Of a stretch of 64,000 nt of DNA, positions 12,862-30,940 are shown piece by piece (the first letter of the stretch is position 1; each line of letters begins with the position of its first letter). Below the pieces are notes generated by a model. It did not search any database. It worked only from the letters and a program-made list of their open reading frames with translations, and was not told where the DNA came from. The stretch is from Apostichopus japonicus (taxonomy: Eukaryota; Echinodermata; Holothuroidea; Aspidochirotida; Stichopodidae): contig NC_092562.1 in NCBI RefSeq assembly GCF_037975245.1, positions 23,243,554 to 23,307,553 of the forward strand, written 5' to 3'. Both the position numbers and the translations under genes were made by a program.

Positions 12862-15800
12862 GAAAGTTTTTTCACTGTTCTTGATTTTCCAACTCATTAC
12901 GATTTTCATTTATATATATTCATTTGCCTTTGTCGTTTACCTCCATTGCATTAACATAAAGTCTGTTCAAAGTATCTCTTTCGAGATCCGGCTTTAGGAA
13001 TCACAAATGATTTTCGAGTTGGATAGCATCATGTTTGATCTCTAGAGTAGGGCAAAATATGTCACCAAAAACAGAACTAGTATTGTTCGATATAGGTGAC
13101 AAACGCCTACAGTGGAATTACGATCTTCCTTACCGGTTTCGAACCTCTGGACATACAATCAGCGTCCATAGCCTAGTGGTTAGGGTGTCCGCGTACAGAG
13201 CGGGAGGCCCGTGGTTCGAATCCCGGTGGAGGCTGAAAGTTTTTTCACTGTTCTTGATTTTCCAACTCATTACGATTTTCATTTATATATATTCATTTGC
13301 CTTTGTCGTTTACCTCCATTGCATTAACATAAAGTCTGTTCAAAGTATCTCTTTCGAGATCCGGCTTTAGGAATCACAAATGATTTTCGAGTTGGATAGC
13401 ATCATGTTTGATCTCTAGAGTAGGGCAAAATATGTCACCAAAAACAGAACTAGTATTGTTCGATATAGGTGACAAACGCCTACAGTGGAATTACGATCTT
13501 CCTTACCGGTTTCGAACCTCTGGACATACAATCAGCGTCCATAGCCTAGTGGTTAGGGTGTCCGCGTACAGAGCGGGAGGCCCGTGGTTCGAATCCCGGT
13601 GGAGGCTGAAAGTTTTTTCACTGTTCTTGATTTTCCAACTCATTACGATTTTCATTTATATATATTCATTTGCCTTTGTCGTTTACCTCCATTGCATTAA
13701 CATAAAGTCTGTTCGAAGTATCTCTTTCGAGATCCGGCTTTAGGAATCACAAATGATTTTCGAGTTGGATAGCATCATGTTTGATCTCTAGAGTAGGGCA
13801 AAATATGTCACCAAAAACAGAACTAGTATTGTTCGATATAGGTGACAAACGCCTACAGTGGAATTACGATCTTCCTTACCGGTTTCGAACCTCTGGACAT
13901 ACAATCAGCGTCCATAGCCTAGTGGTTAGGGTGTCCGCGTACAGAGCGGGAGGCCCGTGGTTCGAATCCCGGTGGAGGCTGAAAGTTTTTTCACTGTTCT
14001 TGATTTTCCAACTCATTACGATTTTCATTTATATATATTCATTTGCCTTTGTCGTTTACCTCCATTGCATTAACATAAAGTCTGTTCAAAGTATCTCTTT
14101 CGAGATCCGGCTTTAGGAATCACAAATGATTTTCGAGTTGGATAGCATCATGTTTGATCTCTAGAGTAGGGCAAAATATGTCACCAAAAACAGAACTAGT
14201 ATTGTTCGATATAGGTGACAAACGCCTACAGTGGAATTACGATCTTCCTTACCGGTTTCGAACCTCTGGACATACAATCAGCGTCCATAGCCTAGTGGTT
14301 AGGGTGTCCGCGTACAGAGCGGGAGGCCCGTGGTTCGAATCCCGGTGGAGGCTGAAAGTTTTTTCACTGTTCTTGATTTTCCAACTCATTACGATTTTCA
14401 TTTATATATATTCATTTGCCTTTGTCGTTTACCTCCATTGCATTAACATAAAGTCTGTTCAAAGTATCTCTTTCGAGATCCGGCTTTAGGAATCACAAAT
14501 GATTTTCGAGTTGGATAGCATCATGTTTGATCTCTAGAGTAGGGCAAAATATGTCACCAAAAACAGAACTAGTATTGTTCGATATAGGTGACAAACGCCT
14601 ACAGTGGAATTACGATCTTCCTTACCGGTTTCGAACCTCTGGACATACAATCAGCGTCCATAGCCTAGTGGTTAGGGTGTCCGCGTACAGAGCGGGAGGC
14701 CCGTGGTTCGAATCCCGGTGGAGGCTGAAAGTTTTTTCACTGTTCTTGATTTTCCAACTCATTACGATTTTCATTTATATATATTCATTTGCCTTTGTCG
14801 TTTACCTCCATTGCATTAACATAAAGTCTGTTCAAAGTATCTCTTTCGAGATCCGGCTTTAGGAATCACAAATGATTTTCGAGTTGGATAGCATCATGTT
14901 TGATCTCTAGAGTAGGGCAAAATATGTCACCAAAAACAGAACTAGTATTGTTCGATATAGGTGACAAACGCCTACAGTGGAATTACGATCTTCCTTACCG
15001 GTTTCGAACCTCTGGACATACAATCAGCGTCCATAGCCTAGTGGTTAGGGTGTCCGCGTACAGAGCGGGAGGCCCGTGGTTCGAATCCCGGTGGAGGCTG
15101 AAAGTTTTTTCACTGTTCTTGATTTTCCAACTCATTACGATTTTCATTTATATATATTCATTTGCCTTTGTCGTTTACCTCCATTGCATTAACATAAAGT
15201 CTGTTCAAAGTATCTCTTTCGAGATCCGGCTTTAGGAATCACAAATGATTTTCGAGTTGGATAGCATCATGTTTGATCTCTAGAGTAGGGCAAAATATGT
15301 CACCAAAAACAGAACTAGTATTGTTCGATATAGGTGACAAACGCCTACAGTGGAATTACGATCTTCCTTACCGGTTTCGAACCTCTGGACATACAATCAG
15401 CGTCCATAGCCTAGTGGTTAGGGTGTCCGCGTACAGAGCGGGAGGCCCGTGGTTCGAATCCCGGTGGAGGCTGAAAGTTTTTTCACTGTTCTTGATTTTC
15501 CAACTCATTACGATTTTCATTTATATATATTCATTTGCCTTTGTCGTTTACCTCCATTGCATTAACATAAAGTCTGTTCAAAGTATCTCTTTCGAGATCC
15601 GGCTTTAGGAATCACAAATGATTTTCGAGTTGGATAGCATCATGTTTGATCTCTAGAGTAGGGCAAAATATGTCACCAAAAACAGAACTAGTATTGTTCG
15701 ATATAGGTGACAAACGCCTACAGTTGAATTACGATCTTCCTTACCGGTTTCGAACCTCTGGACATACAATCAGCGTCCATAGCCTAGTGGTTAGGGTGTC

Positions 15801-16265
15801 CGCGTACAGAGCGGGAGGCCCGTGGTTCGAATCCAGGTGGAGGCTGAAAGTTTTTTCACTGTTCTTGATTTTCCAACTCATTACGATTTTCATTTATATA
15901 TATTCATTTGCCTTTGTCGTTTACCTCCATTGCATTAACATAAAGTCTGTTCAAAGTATCTCTTTCGAGATCCGGCTTTAGGAATCACAAATGATTTTCG
16001 AGTTGGATAGCATCATGTTTGATCTCTAGAGTAGGGCAAAATATGTCACCAAAAACAGAACTAGTATTGTTCGATATAGGTGACAAACGCCTACAGTGGA
16101 ATTACGATCTTCCTTACCGGTTTCGAACCTCTGGACATACAATCAGCGTCCATAGCCTAGTGGTTAGGGTGTCCGCGTACAGAGCGGGAGGCCCGTGGTT
16201 CGAATCCCGGTGGAGGCTGAAAGTTTTTTCACTGTTCTTGATTTTCCAACTCATTACGATTTTCA

Positions 16266-22139
<5,874 letters not shown>

Positions 22140-25100
22140 ATGAACGCAACATGCTTGAAGGTAGCGAGCATAAAGAGCGGACATGAAGAGCGGACAATAA
22201 GAGCAGACAATAAGGAGAAAAGCGAAGAGCGCCATCTAAATTCTAGCGGACGATAATCAACGATGAAGGTGCAGTGGTACTCAATAATTGTTTGTACGTA
22301 AAATTTAAGACAATTCATCCCACTAATGAAATGTTTATACGAATAGCTAAGAAGTGCGATACACATCACGAGAAAGAGAAAAGTCCCTTCTATCACTCGA
22401 GTAATGTTTGATATCGGTGAAAAATTTGAATTTGTGATTGCGGTAAATTGCACTACATCATGTACAAACTGCCGTTACGTACTAACGAAATGTTTAATTT
22501 AATTATCTTTAGTTATAGAAATAGTTAGGTAATGCGACACACGTCACGGAATAGAGCAAGGTGTCCTCTATCACTGTATTGATGGTTGATATCGGTGACA
22601 TAACTTCTATCTTTGCCAAAATTTCGATTGAAAAAGATAAAAATACTAATTGCTATTAAGTTAAGTACTAACGAAATGTTTAAAGTGAATTATCTTTAGT
22701 TATAGAAATAGTTAGATAGTGCGACACACATCATGAAGTAGAGAGATGTCTCTCCTATAACCCTGATGACATTTGGTATCGGTGACATAACTTCTATCTT
22801 CGCCAAAATTTCGATTGAAAAAAAATATGTTTTATTTATGATTGCGTTAAATTCCGCTACATCGTGTACAAACTGAAGTAACGTACTAACGAATTGTTTA
22901 AGATTAATTCTCTTTAGTTATAGAAATAGTTAGGTAGTGCGACACAAATCACGAAATAGAGCAAAGTATCTTGTATCACTCTTTTAATGTTTGCTAACGG
23001 TGACATAACTTCTATCTACGCCAACATTTCGATTGAAAAAATTAATATAATTTATAATTATACTTACTTCCAATAAAGCGAGTGTAATTATCGCTACAGA
23101 TCAGTTACTAATGAAATTTTTATGTTTAATTATCTTTAGGCCTACTTATAGAACTTTCCAATGAAATATACCCTTTGTCTCTTAGAAGGTTCTTGGGGGT
23201 GCAACAATACTTGGAATATTTACTTTTCATTGCTAAGGCATTCAGAGGATGGCTATGACTAACCACATTCGTACACACATGAGATGCAACAGGTTGCCAT
23301 CTGTTATCAAGCCTGAGGATTTCATGGAATTAAGACAAGGGGGCAAGTGCGAATGTGATGTGGGTGAGTGGTGAAAGAACTTTGGAACAGCAAGTGAGTA
23401 GTTACTAAGACAATGAAAGAAAAAAAGCACTGATTTAAAGTGATATACAATTTCGATATAACTTCATTTTACGTTACATACCGTATGGAATTTTGCTTAA
23501 AAATTGAACTGAAATAAAATTTTAAAGCAAGAAAAGTAAAACGGAACTTATAATGAATACGAAGCGGGAAATGAAAATATGTTTATAATTATTTATAAAG
23601 GTTTTAGTTTTAGAGATTGTTTGATGTTTAAATTTTTAGTCGGTAACATTGTCTCATATAGGCCTACTGAGAGCGTTTATTTTTAAACCTGCCAGTTTTT
23701 GACGTGGTTGATCACCTCTCTTTAATCCTGAACGTTTTTATGTCTCAATGCGGTAACGTTCCTTGGCCCATGGGACACATTTCCAGTTTTGCACGCCAAA
23801 TACATCGCTGAGGACAAGCGGTGTGACAAATGGGGTCAAGAAGTTCAACACCGAAGAAGAAGACAAAGCTATATGCTCAGATATGAAGATTTTGTATCAG
23901 TCACTACCTGAATTAACTTCAAGAGGCTTTGAAGAAACCAGCTAGATATTGCTCTTTTTTCGTGGAAATGAACACAATCATAAACAGTTTTACTTTCTTT
24001 CCAAATTGTGGCGCAGATAGAAGTTGTGTCACCGATATCAAATATTATTATTATTATTATTAGAGTGATTAAAAAGACATTGCTTTATTTTGTAATGTGC
24101 ATCGCATTTCTTAACAATTTCTTTAACCACCGATAACCACCGATAATTAATTACAAAAGAATCATTACTGATTGAGTTGAAACTGTACTTTGTACACGCT
24201 GCCATTGTTATGGACTTTATCGCAATCATAAATAGAACTATTATTTTTTCAATTGAAATTTTTAGCGAAGTTAGAAGTTATGTCACCGAATAAAAACATT
24301 AATATGGTATAAGAAGAGACAGTGCTCTATTTCGTGATGTGTATCGTAGTATCTAACTTTTTCTATAACTAAAGATAATTAATTTTAAACATTTCGCTAC
24401 TGACTGAGTTCTAATGGCAGTTTGTACACGCTGTAATGGAATTTATCGTAATCATAAATATAACTTATTATTTTTATCAATCGAACATTTTGGCGAAGAT
24501 AGAAGTTATGTCACCGACATCAAACATTATTAGGGTAATAGAAGGGACATTGCTCTATTTCTTGAAGTGTGTCGCACTATACCTAACTATTTCTATAACC
24601 AAAGATAACTAATTTTAAGCATTTCGTGAGTAACTGAGTTGTAACTGCAGTTGGTACACACTGTACTCGAAATCAACGCAATCATAAATAGAATTATTTC
24701 TTTCAATCGAACTGTATGCGAAGACAGAAGTTATGTCACTATTATCAAACATCAATACAGTAATAGAGGACACCTTGCTCTATTCCGTGATGTGTGTAGC
24801 ATTAACTAACTGAATCAACAACTAAAGATAATTAACTTTAAACATTTCGTTAGTACGTAACGGCAGTTTGTACATGATGTTTTGGAATTTAACGCAATCA
24901 TAAATTTAATCTTTTTTTTCACCGATATCAAAACATTACTCGAATGATAGAAGGGACTTTTCTCATTTCTCGTGATGTGTATCTCACTACTAAGCTATTT
25001 ACTTTAGAAAGATTATTAATGATAAATATTCCATTAGTGGTATGAATTGTACCTCAAATTTGATTTACAAACAATTATTGAGTACCACCGCACCTTCATC

Positions 25101-25227
25101 GTTGCTTATTGTCCGCTCTAGAATTTAGATGGCGCTCTTCGCTTTTCTCCTTATTGTCTGCTCTTATTGTCCGCACCTAAAAGTCCGCTGTTAATGTCCG
25201 CTACTTTCAAGCAGGTATGGACGCAAC
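22140..25227. mobile_element. Fold-back DNA element with subrepeated inverted arms
   Basis: The left arm (about 22151-23130) and right arm (about 24000-25216) are inverted relative to each other. Outer ends share TGCTTGAA plus several GCGGACA-type motifs and a well conserved block of about 100 bp around GAAGAGCGCCATCTAAATTC. Inward, each arm is a series of degenerate ~190-225-bp subrepeats marked by TTAGTTATAGAAATAGTTA and ATCGGTGACATAACTTCTAT, about four copies on the left and five on the right. The ~870-bp centre has no recognised gene. The 11-bp repeats ATGAACGCAAC (22140-22150) and ATGGACGCAAC (25217-25227) flank it and look like a target-site duplication with one mismatch. That length is in the Mutator/fold-back range. 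No transposase is visible, so it is probably non-autonomous. Confidence 0.8.
23131..23999. other. Central spacer of the fold-back element
   Basis: Lies between the inverted arms and does not match them. It contains short frames (23763-23945 plus, 60 codons; 23242-23430 minus) that I cannot assign. It could be the remnant of a transposase or of captured host sequence; no catalytic motif is visible. Confidence 0.4.
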
Positions 25228-26700
25228 CATCTTGTTTGATAACAGCGGGCGCTATCCCCTAATATAGTAAGATGTACAAGTCATTAAAGATATTTCACCT
25301 TCAGAAAGAAACGTCACACTGTTGATTTACTGTGTATTTGGATGTAACGTTTAAACGAGAGTCACCATACTGGGGAATAGTGCCCGCATAAAGTTGGGGG
25401 GTAAACTGACTAGAAGAGACAGTGCAACGCTATGTGTTTTGATCGGTAGAGTCATGAAAGCATCGATTCCCAATCACTCCGTATCTCCTTTTTCCAACGG
25501 CGCTAGTGTTGCCATTATGAGAGAACAGTCTCGGGTACTTCCTGCTCATAAATAATGTGAGTTTTGCATTCTTTGTGCTCAGAGGCAGTCATGAAGATAT
25601 AGATTTAAAAGTAATGTAGTTTCTCAAGGTTTAGAAGCAAATGTTCGAGATTGCAGTAATTGCATTATTCTCACTTTCGATAGGATGTGAAACTGAAATA
25701 ACAAAGATATAGCCAAAATTAAATATATATATTTTTGTTTCAACAGGTTTAGTTATCAAAGCAAATTTCACGAATCATTAATTATCCAGCAAAAAGTATT
25801 AGTTCGTTGTCCATTATAGCACACAATGGAGATAGTTAACTACTATCATTCGTTTGCCATTGCCTTCAGTCTGCAATAAGAAAATTGTACACTGAATGCA
25901 GAGTTTTGGGATGTCCACTCACTTCTTCCTTCAGGTTGTATAGTTTCGGAAATAAATATAAAAATATGATTAAACACATTACATATCTTCTTTTTTGATA
26001 GGTAAGAATGTTAACAAGCAATTCAGTAATTAGACACTTGAGATGTCTGGAATTTACTACTGGGTATTCAGATAAAGCTGGTCTATTGTTTGTAGATTTA
26101 CCATTAACATAAGAATGGAAAAGGAGATTCAATATTTCAATTGACGGAATTTTTCATCAACAATAAACATACTGAACTGAAACATACAATAGATTCCCCT
26201 TTTATGTTAAAAACAGTGTACGTACGTAGGCCTTGAATGTTTACATACATAAGTTGCTGGTTACAATTTTATGAACTATACATTACACAACTTTGCGATA
26301 CAATAACATGATAACTGAAAATGGATCCAATAAGTTTAACTGAAGCAATGTAGCAACTAATTATGAAAACATACCTCAACAGACCTGTGTGCATGATAAG
26401 TTAATTGACCTTCTTTCACACATGAGATACCTTCAACATTTTTCTGTTTGCTTTAGAACTGCTTATTTTACAATTTTATCAGTTACTTTATCAAGCAGTC
26501 CTTTCTTTAAAATAAAATGACTTAATGAAGTAAACGGAACTTGACAAAAAAAGGTTACAAGTTCCTGCTCCCTCTCTACACTGCAAATATTTAGTAGTAC
26601 CTTCCTTACCTTGTGAGTAGCAGAAAGTCTGAACATTATTGTGTGGCAATGTTTGCAATGTGGAAAAAATTGTTAAAATATTTCACAAAAACATCCTCAC
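25228..26700. other. Non-coding stretch
   Basis: AT-rich with no gene I can support. A minus-strand open frame at 25866-26132 (88 codons) has no recognised domain. It lies about 600 bp beyond the 3' end of the transposase relic and could belong to the same old insertion. Confidence 0.5.
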
Positions 26701-27619
26701 AGAGCATAATGAAACTTGTGAAATTGTTAGTTGGCACAGTCACAATCTGAGTGTTGTGTACAGTATGCTTTGAAGTGAGTTATAAGCTCAGCTGGGCTAT
26801 CCAGGTTAGGGAAGATCTTCACAAGTGCTGTCTTACAAATTTTACGACCATGATTTGCAAGGACTTTCTTGCAGATACAACCGGCAACATATGTCATCAC
26901 ATTTTCTTGCACATCATCAATAATCTTTACATCCAAATGCTCTCTATTACACTTGTTAAGTACAGTATTAGTGGTGGAAATGGGGAATTGCAAAGCTAGA
27001 CATGTATCACCGTCTGTTTCACAGTTTGTGTTACTACCAAGTGGTATCATCAATTTGTTGTATATGACTTGCTTTATGGCAGATATGAATTCATTAGGTG
27101 TTGGGTTATCTCTATGCCCTCCAAACGCTTTGATTACAGAAAGCAAGTTATCAATACAGTTCTGGTTAAGCCGATTAGTCAGCAGATACTTGAAACCGTA
27201 AATTTGTTTGATATCATCATACAACTGAAGTACTACAGAAATTGTGAGAACCAATCCATTAACACGAGCAATTCTAGAAATTGGCATTGTAACAATTGTC
27301 TCCAATTGTTGATCCACTTCTTTGTATCATTCCAGGATTGTCATGTACAAATCCATCCTTAACTGCTCGTCAGTGAACCTTTACATCATTCATCATTTGT
27401 GGTTAAAAGCTATCAAAAAGCTTATCGATTTTGACAATAAATTTAGCTGTGTAAGCTGCATCAGAGGTTAATTTTCCAAAGATGTGTACGTCAGAATGAC
27501 ATATGCAACTGTATGACTTAAAACCTGAGCTGATAAAGGAACCCTCAGTTGCACTAATAAGTGGGAGCTCAATATGCTGTGAAGTTAGTTGGGTGCCATT
27601 CTACGAGGTAACTTTGAGC

Positions 27620-27875
27620 CATATTTGAAGAAATCAGCGATATCTTGCCACTTCACCTGATGCTCATCCATGACAAAACAACGTTTTTTCAAGTTGTTTC
27701 TAGTATTCTTCAGTATTAGTAGGTGTGCGCATTATAAGTCTTATTTGAAGTCATATTTGAAGAAATCAGCAATATCTTGCCACTTCACCTGATGCTCATC
27801 CATGACAAAACAACGTTTTTTTGTTCAAGTTGTTTCTAGTATTCTTCAGTAGTAGTAGGTGTGCGCATTATAAGT

Positions 27876-27880
<5 letters not shown>
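27620..27880. repeat. 132-bp tandem duplication inside transposase relic
   Basis: 27620-27751 and 27752-27880 are near-identical head-to-tail copies carrying the RNNLKK to DFFKY coding block. They differ by a 3-bp insertion in the T run and a few substitutions. Low divergence suggests that the duplication is much younger than the transposase. Confidence 0.92.

Positions 27881-27934
<54 letters not shown>
27879..27934. repeat. (ATT)n microsatellite splitting the transposase
   Basis: About 18 pure ATT units; on the coding strand this is in-frame AAT, giving a poly-Asn run right after KIYCMFD. It sits where the family normally continues with the PHLxK block, and it begins at the edge of the second copy of the 132-bp duplication. 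Confidence 0.95.
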
Positions 27935-28857
27935 CAAACATACAGTATATTTTCTGATGTTGGTTATGATTTTCCAGGATCAAGTAGGGTTCTTCATCTG
28001 TCACACCAAACAGAGAGTTCATGTTCGTGTTATTGGGACCTTGGTCACATACAACAACCTTATCTGTAAACCCAACATCTTTGAGTTTTTCTAGCGATCC
28101 ATGAGAAACCATTTCTGTTTTTCCACTGCAGTTGTCCCATTTGCCAAAAAAAGAGACCCATACATTGCTTCCATTTACTTGCAAGACCTCGCACTATAAA
28201 TACATGAGCTTGATTTGCTAGATTATTGGTCCTTCCAAGCTGAACTAAAATCGTCCATTCCTTGTATCTTATGTTTGGTTATATCATAATACAAGCCAGA
28301 TTTTAGGCTCGTTTCATCCAACGTACACATAATTTATCTCTAAGTGACATGTAATTGACCCTTTTATGTAATGATTGGAAGGTGGCTATTTTAAATTCAG
28401 GATGAATTTCGAAATTCTGTAACCATCATTGCAATGATCTCAAGCTTGGCAATACAAACGTTCTCCTACAAAATGTGTATGCTCGAGGGCTGTGGTAATA
28501 TAGAGCAAGTGCAAACACCCTGTCTCTCAGTGTATCGTATCCTCTTATAATTAAACTTTGAATCTCAGCTGACCAACTAAAAAAAACGTATGTTTGTGGG
28601 GACAGATATTTTCTCACCGACTTTAAAACAATATTCCCACTTACTTTATTACCAGCCTGTAATCGTTTAAGTTTAAATCTGTGACATTTCACTCGTAACT
28701 TATATGCCGTTATATTTTTTTCTTTTGAACTGACTGGTGCAATTTTTACCTGTTTCCCAGCATGCTTTCCACTGGCTTGTGTGCCTATGGACAGTCCTGC
28801 ATTTACTTGTGGTACTAACGACTCTTGCCGTAGCTGACAAAGCGTAAGTATGATCAA

Positions 28858-29506
28858 GGGCTACTTGGATGCTGTAAGAAATGCCTGTAATAAAATGAAG
28901 AAATGAAAATGGTTGATTTCAATGCATTAATTCATCTCAGAGTATAGTTAACAGTAGTGATTTAAAACTGATTAAGCTCTTCATTCTCTAGAACTTTTCT
29001 TTTTCAAGCATCCTACTCCCCCTTGAATCATCATACTCTTGGGAGTGCAACGCCAGTACGGGAAAACCTCTAATTTATATAAGGCCATTTGCCTGTTTAC
29101 TTTATACACCAATGCTTGATTATGTACGGGTGCCACATGACAGGAACAATGAACGTGAAGACACGTGAAGACAAGCACAAGGAATTTATAAGAGTAGATT
29201 TATGTCCAGTTATTAAAGAAGCTATTGTTCATCATTGGTTAGTTAGTTACCACGATAAGGTTCGGTTTGTGTTTCTTTTGAGTTGTTGTGGCATTGGAGT
29301 AGTTTGATCTACGTTGTCTCTTTCCTTGTGCTTTTGGGGCTAAAAAGAAGATTCCATCCTTGGACTATGTCTATCTTAGGCAATTAACACTAGCTAGGCC
29401 CTGTAGGTCACTCTTGTTTCTAGTCGTATGTCCTTGGATATAGGTAGGTCTAGATTTTCTAACTTTCGCTTCAATATTACTAAGGTTAGCAAGAATCTAG
29501 GATAAC
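28858..29506. other. Spacer, possible 5' flank of the transposase relic
   Basis: No THAP domain (C2CH pattern) can be read on the minus strand here, and no other gene is evident. Short frames on both strands (28981-29178 minus, 29089-29307 plus) lack recognisable features. Confidence 0.45.
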
Positions 29507-29508
29507 TA

Positions 29509-29640
29509 CACTCTAAAAACTGAAGTGCTAATTTAGTAGCTCCAACACGGTGCTAGTCATCAATTAGCACTTTAAGAGCTAGTATCTAAACCTTCAAGTG
29601 TTAAATAACTTGCACCATACCAAAGTGCTATCGCCGTAGT
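29509..29640. repeat. Left inverted end with AGTGCT subterminal repeats
   Basis: Starts CACTCTAAAAAC, followed by several AGTGCT/AGCAC motifs (AAGTGCTAATTTAG, TTAGCACTTTAAG, AAAGTGCTATCG). It mirrors the right end. Confidence 0.75.
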
Positions 29641-29689
29641 TGTGATGCACTGCACTTATTGAGTGCTGAAAGTTTCGTATTAACTTTTG

Positions 29690-29801
29690 ATTGGCTGAAG
29701 GCGGTGACGTCAGTAACATGCAACAACGCTATTGGTTATAACCAAGTAGTTGCATATCGCATCGCTAGACGTGACAACTGACGAACGTTCCAACGGCAGA
29801 C
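29690..29801 (+). promoter_or_regulatory. Promoter-like region and 5' non-coding exon of the cargo gene
   Basis: A perfect cAMP-response-type palindrome TGACGTCA (29705-29712) lies between two ATTGG boxes (29690-29694 and 29731-29735). Downstream, a consensus donor GTAAGT begins at 29802, so a short non-coding first exon probably ends at 29801. No TATA box is obvious. The start site is not determined. Confidence 0.45.
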
Positions 29802-30940
29802 GTAAGTTTCTGAATTGAAATCTGTGAATATTCTCCAGAGTAAGGAAATTTTGAAAGCTGATATGGCGACCTTAAATGAAATTTGAGTGATCATTCATGT
29901 TTTCAATAACCTAGCTTTGCTGATGACGTCGGGAATTCCCTTGAAATAATTGCTCTGTCGACGTCTTAGTGATGGTAGCCTACCACTGATTTCATAGGTC
30001 TATTCAGGTATGTAAATGCCAAATGCGCTCTGATATAACATTAGGCTATGCCAAGTTTATGATTAGGCGTTTATAGGCCTAGCCTACCTCCTTATTGTAA
30101 CATTTATAAGGCCTAACTTTATGGCCGCCAATGGGTGATTCGATTGAGGTGTGCTACTGGTACTACAGTTTACTATGTTTGCACAAGTGGCCATCACACA
30201 GTCTTAACGTATAAGAGAGGCAGGCCCAATGCAATAAGTATTGGTATTGGTTTAGGCCTATATGCCAATGCCTAAAGAATACGAGCCGATGGCCGCTACA
30301 CGACCACAAGAAAACGTTTAGGAAGGCCTGCCAACCCATATTACGCTTTGAATTTGTGGTAGCCTAGCCTAGGCCTAACAGTATTGTGGTAACAGGCCTA
30401 ACGTTGGTGTTGTTAATGTTACTTCGCAGTGTAAGGTCTGTGTATGATTACCAACTACAAAATGAAGTAGCCTACAAAGTACAAACCATACTTCACAGTC
30501 ATTCTCATACATTATTCAGGTTTAAAAAAAAATTAAAGTTAATGTAAACATAAAATAATGATCAGAGTAATTGTATACATCCTATTCTTATCTGACCTTG
30601 ATAGTGTTTCCCATAATTCATGCATCGCTTAATGTTGTGTACCCTAATGTTTGCCTTGTTTGCACCTATCAAGGAAGGCCTACTATAGGTATGTTTTCCT
30701 TTTGAAATGATGACTCCCAATGTAAATATGCTTCATTTAAGATGTTCTGTCATGAAAAGTGACAGAATATAGGTAGGCTAAATTTTCCAATTAATTTGAA
30801 ACAAATTTTGGTGAAACTTTAAACATGCTTTTTTTGGATCAAATCTGTTTATAGACTCAAGCTTTTGCAGAAAAATGAAAGAAACCTGACATGTTTTGGG
30901 ATTAATCGCATGTTTTCTTGTTTTATTCTTGTACTTGTAG

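Larger units (their letters stand above)
4439..16265 (+). repeat. 373-bp satellite array, plus-oriented block
   Basis: About 31.7 head-to-tail copies of the same 373-bp unit on the plus strand, with a constant period and very few variants. The variants seen are: 6478 (C to T), 9595 (T to C), 10731 and 13715 (A to G), 12741 and 15725 (G to T), 12851 and 15835 (C to A). The last three variants each recur at exactly 2984 bp, showing duplication of an 8-unit block. The array stops inside the unit at its TA run, which has become a long (TA)n tract. Near-identity implies recent amplification or ongoing homogenisation. Confidence 0.97.
26727..28857 (-). pseudogene. P-element/THAP9-type transposase, decayed
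   Basis: Segments of a P-superfamily transposase follow in the right order on the minus strand. 28857-28426 has the helix-turn-helix region (LYYHSPRAY, then PSLRSLQ). Near 28330-28240 lies the first RNase H-like block with LDETSLKSGLYYD, including the expected catalytic Asp in LDE. At 28184-27935 there is VVCDQGPNN then KIYCMFD. At 27880-27620 there is HLL, RNNLKK and VKWQDI. At 27600-27420 an IELPLISATE-to-FDSF segment follows. The ORF at 27317-26727 has the GFKYLLTNRLNQN motif and the NPTPNEF stretch typical of the C-terminal RNase H part. Frameshifts separate most blocks. In-frame stops include one after FDSF and a TGA before YKEVDQQ, at a place where the family usually has Trp. No THAP zinc finger is seen upstream. 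The protein is certainly non-functional as it stands. Confidence 0.88.

Noticed and set aside
2380-16265. CRISPR-like array
   Set aside because: The units are tandem 373-bp repeats without distinct spacers, in a eukaryotic setting.
27821-28094. Plus-strand open frames with poly-Tyr or poly-Ile
   Set aside because: They are translations of the (ATT)n tract, antisense to the transposase relic.
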